NCBI GenBank assembly: GCA_039090855.1
Contig: CM077011.1
Location: 27,557,001 to 27,621,000, forward strand
Length of the DNA stretch: 64,000 nucleotides
Reading direction: 5' to 3'
Origin: Macrothele yani
Taxonomy: Eukaryota > Arthropoda > Arachnida > Araneae > Macrothelidae
Every line of letters starts with the position of its first letter. Position 1 is the stretch's first letter. The position numbers were made by a program, and so were the translations under genes. The notes below the pieces were generated by a model. The model was not told where the DNA came from. It worked only from the letters and a program-made list of their open reading frames with translations, and made no database searches. This document shows positions 57,061 through 64,000 of the stretch, one piece after another.

Positions 57061-57880
57061 AGTGATAACTTGAGTAATGATTTCTGGTATGTTGGAAAGC
57101 GTATCATAATCAATGCCTTGCATGATTTTTCTAACTTGTTTAATTAATGAATATGCAGTTGTGGAATATTCACTATTCAAACATAGCTGTAAAAAATGAA
57201 AAGTATATGTGCCAATGACCAAAGTTTTCTAAGTTTTATAAGCAACCATCTGCACACATTTCCATTAGAATCAAAAGGTTCTTCATCAAGTAAGTCTTGT
57301 GTTACGTTTAACAAATGTGCCATGTGAACGTGGCTTTAGCACACACAAAGCAAAATTCAGTCATAATTTAGAGATTCACTGAGCAACAAAAATCTTAATG
57401 CATATTTCTGAAATTAGGCCAGATAAACCCTCAGAAATAAAACAGCTGATTAAAGCTTGCTAACTGTGTGGCAAGGAATTAAAGACAGATATATGTACTC
57501 AATTTTATGATATCAACATACTGCAAAACAAACTACTCTAGTTTTGTAAAATGAATCATGGTAATTTGTATTACATTGAATGTAGTAAATTTTCTGATCT
57601 AATTACCTGTTTGTTTTAAGAACTAAGTATAGCTTACATTGTTTGAAAAATTACTGTTTTCCCGGAGTCTTAATATTATTAAGTCACATATTCAAAACTT
57701 CCCACCTGAAATTTTCATTCCCTTCCATTTACAAACAAAAGTGAGGAGCCTCCCTTCCATTTCAAATTTGAATTTTAACCCCTGCAGGGGTGACCCATGT
57801 GCCGAGCTGACAGAGGTAAAGGTTTCTGACAAGTCGTCTGAATTTTGTCCGGATTGAAGTCCCGGATGAAGTTTGTCATT
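57061..57880. other. No recognised feature
   Basis: AT-rich; no gene or known repeat identified. Confidence 0.35.
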
Positions 57881-57881
57881 A

Positions 57882-58266
57882 TTAACGGGAGACTGTTTAT
57901 TACTTAGAGTTGCTCATGGTAGTCATTATACCCCCCCCCCCCCCGATACAAAAAAATCAGAAAAAGGGAAAAGCTACGGGGAGTCCTCTGACCCTAATTA
58001 GGGATCGCCGGATTCAAAGAAAGGACGCAAACAGAACGGAAGGGCGTCAGTCACGACTTGAACCTTTTATTACTGAAGTTTTAACGACCACCGTGAGCAA
58101 CTCAATGGGCTATAAGCAGTCGCCCGTCCCTAATTTAATGCCACTGGTTCCAGGGAAGGGAGAGAGCCAACGCCGTAAAACAAACACAACATCAATGCCT
58201 CATCGGGATTCGAACCTGGACTTAACTCGGACGAATGGTTATAAACCATTGCTTAGGCCATTGGTC
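57882..58266 (-). mobile_element. SINE-B copy (minus) and a short 3' fragment (plus)
   Basis: 58075-58266 on the minus strand reads GATGTTGTGTTTGTTTTACG, CTTCCCTGGAACCAGTGGC, GACGGGCGACTGCTTATAGC and GAGTTGCTCACGGTGGTCG; its head region ends in decayed sequence. 57882-57942 holds GAGACTGTTTATTACTTAGAG and GTTGCTCATGGTAGTCATTA on the plus strand, then C14. The two lie tail to tail. Confidence 0.78.
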
Positions 58267-58362
58267 TTCAAACTTTTTTCGTGACGCACCGTTGTATTGG
58301 CGAAAACCACTTATCGGCCACCCATTGTGTTTATATATGCTAAACATACATACATTATAAAG

Positions 58363-58364
<2 letters not shown>

Positions 58365-58419
<55 letters not shown>

Positions 58420-58432
58420 ATCATCATCATCA
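58365..58432 (+). repeat. (TA)n(TG)n microsatellite at an RTE 3' end
   Basis: TATATA run from 58368 to about 58400, TGTG run to 58419, then ATCATCATCATC, the minus-strand 3' tail of the RTE copy at 58430. It looks like tail expansion. Confidence 0.9.
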
Positions 58433-58915
58433 TCATCAACCATTTTCAATCCACTGCTGGATGAAGGTCTCCCGAATTTTTTTCACAATTGTCTGTCTTA
58501 GGCCTGTCTCCTCCACATCACTCCAGCATACTTTCGAATTTCATCCTTTCATCTCCCATGGGGTCTTCTTCTGGGTCTTTTCCTGTCCCTCGGAATCCAG
58601 TCTAAAATTTCGGTTGTCCATCGGTGGTCCGTTCTTCTGGCAACGTGTCCAGCCCATTGCCATTTCAGTGGTTTCACTCTGGTCATGATGTCGTCCATTC
58701 CTGTCATTTTCCATATCCGTAAGTTCCTCTTCTTATCTTTCCTGGTTACACCAAGCATGCATCTCTCCGTGCTTTCTTGAGTTGTCTGCAGTCTTTGTAT
58801 GTCTTTTTTAGTTACGGTCCATGTCTCGGCTCCATACGTAAGCACTGACAGGATAGGATGCATTGATTAAACACTTTTCTTTTGAGTCATAATGGCATAC
58901 AACTCTTAAAAATTG
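58430..58915 (-). pseudogene. RTE 3' copy, diverged subfamily
   Basis: The minus frame reads LSVLTYGAETWTVTKKDIQR, ESTERCMLGVTRKDKKRN, KWQWAGHVARRTDHRWT and EILDWIPRDRKRPRRRPHGR, then decays before QQWI. More differences from 20132 than the copies at 53022 and 63428 show, so it is an older copy. It stops at a (TA)n run. Confidence 0.88.
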
Positions 58916-58921
58916 TACTGT

Positions 58922-58949
58922 TATATATATATATATATATATATATATC
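58922..58949 (+). repeat. (TA)n run at the junction of two RTE pieces
   Basis: Pure TATATA of about 28 bp between the C-terminal piece (58430-58915) and the linker piece (58950-59455). Confidence 0.92.
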
Positions 58950-59455
58950 ATCCCTTTCATATAATTTGGAGTAGAAATCTTTCACTCTTGTCAAAATTTC
59001 GCCTCTATTTCTTGTTACAGAACCATCTTCTTTTCTCAGTGCCATAATCTCTTTTCTTCCCTTACTGAGATGTCCCTTTGCTATCTTTAGGCTTTGGTTG
59101 TTTTCAATTGCTTTCCTCCCTAGTTCACAGTTGAATTTCTTTACGTCTTCAGTGATACTTTTTCGTACAGTCTGGCATAGCTCTATATATTCCACTTTGG
59201 AAGTCACATCTTCTTTAGTTGTCCTCATCTCTCTTCTTTTTCGCATCAGCATTTTGGTTTTTCCTGATAATTTGTTCACATGCAACTTGTTCTTAGACCC
59301 AACTAATTTTGTTGCTGTTTCCATAAGAGCTTTGTTTACTTTTCTGTTAACTTCAGAAATATCCACTTCTTCCAATGTTAGGCCTTCTAAAGCAGAGAAT
59401 CTGTTCTTCAGTTCCAACTTGAAGGTATTATGGTGTTTTTTAAGGTTGGTTCAAA
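58950..59455 (-). pseudogene. RTE linker fragment between endonuclease and RT
   Basis: The minus frame starts near ELKNRFSALEGLTLEEVDIS and continues VNRKVNKALMETATKLVGSK, KSITEDVKKFNCELGRKAIE, MALRKEDGSVTRNRGEIL and TRVKDFYSKLYERDD, then breaks at the TA run. It lacks the frameshift of the 21723 copy. The whole RT core (about 1.07 kb by comparison with 20600-21670) is absent between here and 58915. Either an internal deletion or two insertions side by side. Confidence 0.9.
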
Positions 59456-60175
59456 ATGGATTATATTTTGAAGAACATTCCAACTTAGCTTGTGCGACAC
59501 ACCATTTTTAATATCAGTCAGAAAATAATTAATACAAAATGCCCACTAGCTCCTATTTAGCCAGTGGTAAGGAAGAGGAACACCATCTATAAGCAAGTAT
59601 CGTCACTACATCAAAATAAAGAGTTATTGATTTTAATATAGTTTAGGAAAGTTTTTTGCAAAAACCACCGATTGCAAAATCTACGTTAGGATGTTATTTA
59701 TCAGTGGGCCAATTTTCGTGAATGGGGAATATTTCTTCGCTGAGAAATAGGGTCCAAATTTTTTTGACCCTTACAGGCGTTGACGGCCACCTTAAGTAAA
59801 CAACGAGATGTGACAGATTCTTGCCGTACAACGCTGAACTTCAAATGTCGCACGGTTAACTTACGGTTTTCCAGACGATGTATCTTAAAGGTCCTTGAAT
59901 CTATCTAAGAACTTTGGGTTACTCTTCGGCTAGGAAAATAATAAATACATGCAATATACTGTGGTGCTATAATTGCAAAGGTATGTACATTTTGTTTAAC
60001 TTAGTTTTGTTTTTATTTTCTTAGTATAACCATGGAGCTTGTATTAGGTGGAGACACCACTGGCTCTACCACCATAGGTCACAGCTAATCTGTGGCGTGA
60101 CGTCACAAGCAGGCAAAAACAAACTCTATGTTTGAAAAGATACTGTTGTCAACAGATAAATGTGAGTGTGCTACA
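59456..60175. other. No recognised feature
   Basis: No gene found. One palindromic TGACGTCA near 60098. Confidence 0.35.
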
Positions 60176-60189
60176 TTCGTGTTGTGGTT

Positions 60190-60416
60190 GGGCCGCGGGT
60201 TGCTTAGTGGGCAACGTTCGTGACTGCAGCGGAAAGGACCTCAGGTTCGATCCACTAAATATCCGCCGTGCGTCGGATGGGCACGTTAAGCCGTCGGACC
60301 CCGGGTACTGGCACCCCGGTCATAAATAAGGGCATCTTCCTCCTCCTTTCTACTTCGCTTCCGTGTCACTTTCCTATCAGGCACTCCCTTCCTAAAATCC
60401 TCTAGATCTGATCTGA
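60190..60416 (+). mobile_element. SINE-A, internally deleted, with 13-bp target duplication
   Basis: TCGTGTTGTGGTT stands at 60177-60189 and again at 60417-60429. Between them are the head GGTTGCTTAGTGGGCAACG, B box GGTTCGATCC, body GTCGGACCCCGGGTACTGG, and the tail CTCTAGATCTGATCTGA. Two segments present in other copies are missing (after the B box and before the end). The duplication proves retroposition and shows the tail is a GATCT repeat. Confidence 0.94.
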
Positions 60417-60429
60417 TCGTGTTGTGGTT

Positions 60430-62074
60430 TAGGTTGCATCAATCGCAATATAAAAGGATTACACTCAATTTCATAGGTATGTAAAAGACACGAAACTGCT
60501 GTCATTGAAATAAAAATCAGATATTGTGTAATATAAATATTTAGTACGATGATCGCTCATTGCGACTTCTCTTCAAAAGCACTTCAACATATAAATGGGT
60601 GATTTTAAAGTCTTTGAAATCGTACACTTTCAGAACTTGTGTAAACTGTTAATAGTTTTATTTCTTAATTTAGTTGTCTGAAACCAAACCAGACGTTAAA
60701 AAACACATTAAATTGAAATCAAATGTATACATCAGTTGCATATTGAAAGTTACAACACATCATTTATTTTACTTCTAGGCTGTGCTACCAGAAGGGAAAA
60801 CATTTAAAATTGCACTTGGTTTTACATGTTTTTGATCAATACTTAATATACAAAACTTATGAACTTGCATTTTCTTGCTGAATAATTTTGATGTCTATCT
60901 GCTTTTCTGACTTCTTTTAAGTTGTGTGTAGCCCATTGAAATATATATTTCTGAATATTCGCTACACTCTTAACCAAATTGTTCAAGTTACCTAACATGC
61001 TAGTCATTTCTGAAACTTACCTGTCCAATTTTTAGTTACAGCCATGCATCAGTTTATCTTTAAAGCACTAGATGACACAGGTTGCATAACATGGGTATTG
61101 GTATTTAATCCCAAAACTACATATTTTTTGCTGTACTTGGGGCCATATATAAATAAAGTCACTGTAGTCCACACTGGTATCAAATTTGCTAGGGTGCCCA
61201 TAATCACTGCCATTGCTTTAGTGAAATAAATAGGTGAGACATTTATTCAGTAACTAGGATGGGGAGACAAGAAGAACACACCTGCATATCTTATGAGCAT
61301 CTTATACAGTGAGTTGTCTCGCCAACCCGTTCTCCAGCTGTTAATGAAACTGTGAGGTGGGCGGGGGAGAACCTTTTTCCTATTTCTGATACCACAAAAA
61401 CAATAAATTTACAAGTGGGGAAGTGCGAGAAGTTTATTAATGTCACAACATTAAAAAAGTTTTTTAATCACGTCACGACGTTAAAAAAATTAATTATAAG
61501 AGAATATGCAACTATTAGATTGCACCATGCAGCTAAACAAGCTACACAGAAAATGATATGAATGCACGCTCAAACCTCAAAACTTATATTGCACAAAAAT
61601 CAGTAAATGTAGGCATGACATGTTGCACGTCCCCATCATGCACCTCTCCACATAATTGTAAATTTCCCCTGGAATCCCGGCCAATACGGCAAAGAATAAT
61701 CTGAATAGGGATACGTAAAAATAAAAATAAAAACGTTGGTGCTTTTGAGCATCGTTGTTTTACATGTGATAATCAATGTTGGAAACTTCAAAAGAATATT
61801 TTCTGCGTGAAGTAAATGGATTTCTTTTTGTCGCATTCTTTTGAAGAGGAAGGGAATATATTATTCCTATGTCATGAATTAGCGAATTTTTCGTTATTTT
61901 TTCCCCCCATGTTTCGCCGCTGTAAATAATTTTTATCCTCGATGTTACAGGACGTAACATCGGAGAAACATCGAGATTTCCACTGATACATCAAGCTTTT
62001 TAACAAATATAACGCAGCGAAAAACTTGATGGTGAATTGGTGAGTAATCACCGATATATTGAACAGCGATTTAC
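60430..62074. other. AT-rich stretch without recognised genes
   Basis: Short open frames only (up to about 70 codons), none with a motif I know. Confidence 0.4.
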
Positions 62075-62086
62075 CAATCAATGTGC

Positions 62087-62301
62087 GCCGCCCCGGTGGC
62101 GCAGTGGTCTAAGGCGCTGGCCTCTGATCATTCGTCCGAAAGGGGTCCGGGTTCGATTCCCGGTGAGGCATGGATGTCGTGTTTGTGTTGCGGCACTGGC
62201 TCTCTCCCTTCCCTGGAACCAGTGACCCTAAAATAGGGACGGGCGACTGCTTATAGCCCATTGAGTTGCTCACGGTGGTCGTTAAAATTCCAATCAAAAA
62301 A
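62087..62301 (+). mobile_element. SINE-B, complete, with 12-bp target duplication
   Basis: CAATCAATGTGC lies at 62075-62086 and 62302-62313. The head is GGTGGCGCAGTGGTCTAAGG (A box) and GGGTTCGATTCCC (B box), the body CTTCCCTGGAACCAGTGACC, GACGGGCGACTGCTTATAGC and GTTGCTCACGGTGGTCGTTA, the tail A-rich. It is the best reference copy of the family: 215 bp, tRNA-derived, made with LINE machinery of unknown kind. Confidence 0.95.
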
Positions 62302-62313
62302 CAATCAATGTGC

Positions 62314-62660
62314 CCATTACTGCTGCAGATGGAAAAGATGCAAGTTCTTTGGTTTTTTAGCGAAACTTCGACGTTTTCACTGATGCAGCGAAAATTTCAT
62401 TAACCGGTAATACCGATGCATAGATGTTTTGGGAATGAGTATTCACCGATGTGTACATCCCTAGTTCTGAGTTAACCCTGGGAAATGCATGCACAGTGAG
62501 GCTGTCAGAGGGGAAAAATACTCCCATAATGCTTTGTGGTTCCTTTAAGCGAGAATCGCCTCAGTTGCACGTAACATAGACACTGCCGGTAGTGATGAGG
62601 CAGTGATTGATAGGCATTTGTCAGAGACAGTTTTACTAAAAACAGTACTAACGGAAAAAA
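62314..62660. other. No recognised feature
   Basis: No gene or known repeat. ATCACCGATATATTG left of the SINE and TTCACCGATGTGTAC at 62450 hint at an old repeat broken by SINE-B. Confidence 0.35.
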
Positions 62661-62661
62661 A

Positions 62662-62980
62662 AACCACGGGTCACAGGTAGCCTAGTGGTCAACGTTCATG
62701 ACTGCCACGGAGGAATCTCCGGTTCGATCCCACTCAGGTGTGAACTCTTGACCCACTAAATATCCGCCGTACGTCGGATGAGCAGGTTAATTTGTCAGAT
62801 CCCGGGTACTAGCCCCCTGGTAATAAATAAGGGTGTCTTCCTCCCCGTTTCTACCTCGCTTCCGTGTCACTTTCCTATGAGGCACTCTAGCCCAAATCTC
62901 CTAGCTTCCTGTTCCTAAGGTTTGTTTAAGACCTGGGGTTAGACACTCCCTTCGTTCCTAAAGTACTCTACATATGATCA
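62662..62980 (+). mobile_element. SINE-A, full-length
   Basis: Head GGTAGCCTAGTGGTCAACG, B box GGTTCGATCCC, body GTCAGATCCCGGGTACTAGC, TCTACCTCGCTTCCGTGTCA and CTAGCCCAAATCTCCTAGCT, end CTCTACATATGATCA. Confidence 0.92.
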
Positions 62981-63427
62981 GTGGCGCCCATATGAGTACT
63001 TTAGGGGGAGGGGGGTCAGAAAAATCCTTACATCCTTCAAGGCTGTCAAACATTTTAGTAAATTTACAAGATATTAAAATACAACAAAAATAAAGAAGTT
63101 CGATAATTACAATCAATCATTAATATCTTATTATTTTTAAAAATGCTTTAAAAAAAGGTTTCGTCTATTTTAGTGTTTTAAATTTATCAAAAATTTAGCT
63201 ATACTGTCCCCCCTTCCTGCCCCCTTATGGGCGCCCTTGCATATGATCAAACCTGGAAAAAAATATCCACACTTTAGTTAAACACAACAATATTCAAGAT
63301 GCCTCTAACACTGAAATATTTTTTTAATATAAAATTTTACTGAATGCAATGATACAATCACAGTTTGAAGTATTTTTGTGAACATACCACCCGACGATAT
63401 CAAATGCTGCCTGGATAGACCTCTGGT
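62981..63427. other. No recognised feature
   Basis: AT-rich with G- and C-runs (63003-63018, 63208-63222). No gene. Confidence 0.35.
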
Positions 63428-64000
63428 CATCATCATCATTGTCAACCATTATCAATCCACTGCTGGACGAAGGTCTCCCCAAGTTTCCTCCACAACGGTC
63501 TGTCTTGTGCCAGTCTTCTCCATGTCACTCCCGCATACTTTCGAATTTCATCCACCCATCTTCCATGTGGTCTTCTTCTGGGTCTTTTCCTGTCCGTTAG
63601 AATCCAATCTAAAATTTCGACTGTCCATCGATTGTCTGTTCTTCTGGCAGTATGTCCAACCCATTGCCATTTCAGGGATTTAACTCTGATCATGATGTCT
63701 TCCACTCTTGTCATTCTTCGGATCCACGTGTTCCTCTTCTTATCTCTCCTGGTTACACCAAGCATGCACCTCTCCATGCTACTTTGAGTTGTCTGCAGCC
63801 TTTGTATGTCTCTTTTAGCTAAGGTCCACGTCTCTGCACCATACGTAAGCACTGGAAGGATGCATTGATCAAACACTTTTCTTTTAAGACATAATGGCAT
63901 ATTGCTCTTGAAAATTATGCTGTTCCTTCCAAAAGCTCTCCAGGCAAGTTTTGTACGCCGATTAATTTCTTCACCAATGTGACCCTCACTTGATATCTGC
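63428..64000 (-). pseudogene. RTE 3' copy, running off the right edge
   Basis: The minus frame is open from the window edge through SEGHIGEEINRRTKLAWRAF, NSIIFKSNMPLCLKRKVFDQ, TLAKRDIQRLQTTQSSMERC and RWVDEIRKYAGVTWRRLAQD to the stop after QQWIDNG at 63442. The tail is (ATG)n at 63428-63440. Nearly identical to the copies at 20132 and 53022. The Met at 63900 is internal, so the copy continues beyond 64000. Confidence 0.92.

Noticed and set aside
1..64000. Telomere repeats, rRNA, histone genes or other host multigene arrays
   Set aside because: I looked for TTAGG-type runs and known gene motifs and found none; all arrays trace to transposons or remain unassigned.

Overview
This is a repeat-rich piece of a metazoan nuclear genome with no bacterial or organellar features. 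The transposon set fits an invertebrate, probably an arthropod: mariner, Tc1-like, Tigger-like, RTE-type and Penelope-like elements plus three tRNA-derived SINE families. A chelicerate is my guess, but nothing in the window proves it. I found no convincing host protein-coding gene. Every coding stretch I could identify is a transposon relic.

Layout. 1-14613: about 98 copies of a 149-bp satellite, entering from outside the left edge. On the minus strand each copy is a fragment of a Tc1-type transposase around its second catalytic Asp. 14614-15226: the next part of that same transposase, with its own small 68/75-bp array. 15227-20112: a dispersed '150-bp' repeat split by a TTAA-flanked, piggyBac-like non-autonomous element (15813-19910) that is almost entirely a 104-bp minisatellite. 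20113-22690: an RTE-type LINE (minus strand). 22690-27720: 150-bp repeat copies, a SINE and a dead mariner (24365-25666). 27721-30402: a TA-flanked transposon whose right end has been amplified into a 118-bp array. 31085-32500: more 150-bp repeats. 33682-36158: SINE-A and a Penelope-like relic with a GIY-YIG domain. 36690-40890: a Tc1-type N-terminal relic with its second helix-turn-helix amplified about 40 times, split by a 583-bp inverted-repeat element. 41210-42770: a Tc1-like pseudogene with a 60-bp internal array. 43092-43880: a Tigger-like C-terminus with another 60-bp array. 47240-48531: a SINE whose tail is amplified. 48892-53720: Tc1, RTE and mariner relics, a foldback element and SINE-C. 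53990-57060: diverged tandem repeats and a TTAA-flanked MITE. 57880-64000: SINE and RTE copies.

The strongest theme is that nearly every tandem array here lies inside a transposon and is made from part of it: transposase catalytic core, helix-turn-helix, transposase C-terminus, terminal repeat, MITE interior or SINE tail. At least eight independent arrays fit this in 64 kb. The second theme is the roughly 150-bp dispersed repeat. Its units each carry a CCNNYAGGGGGCG-type motif that closely resembles the CTCF core site, always on the plus strand, in two clusters (six and about nine sites).

None of the elements looks intact. Frameshifts, stops, lost catalytic residues or 5' truncation are visible in each. 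Nested insertions with readable target-site duplications give a partial relative chronology.
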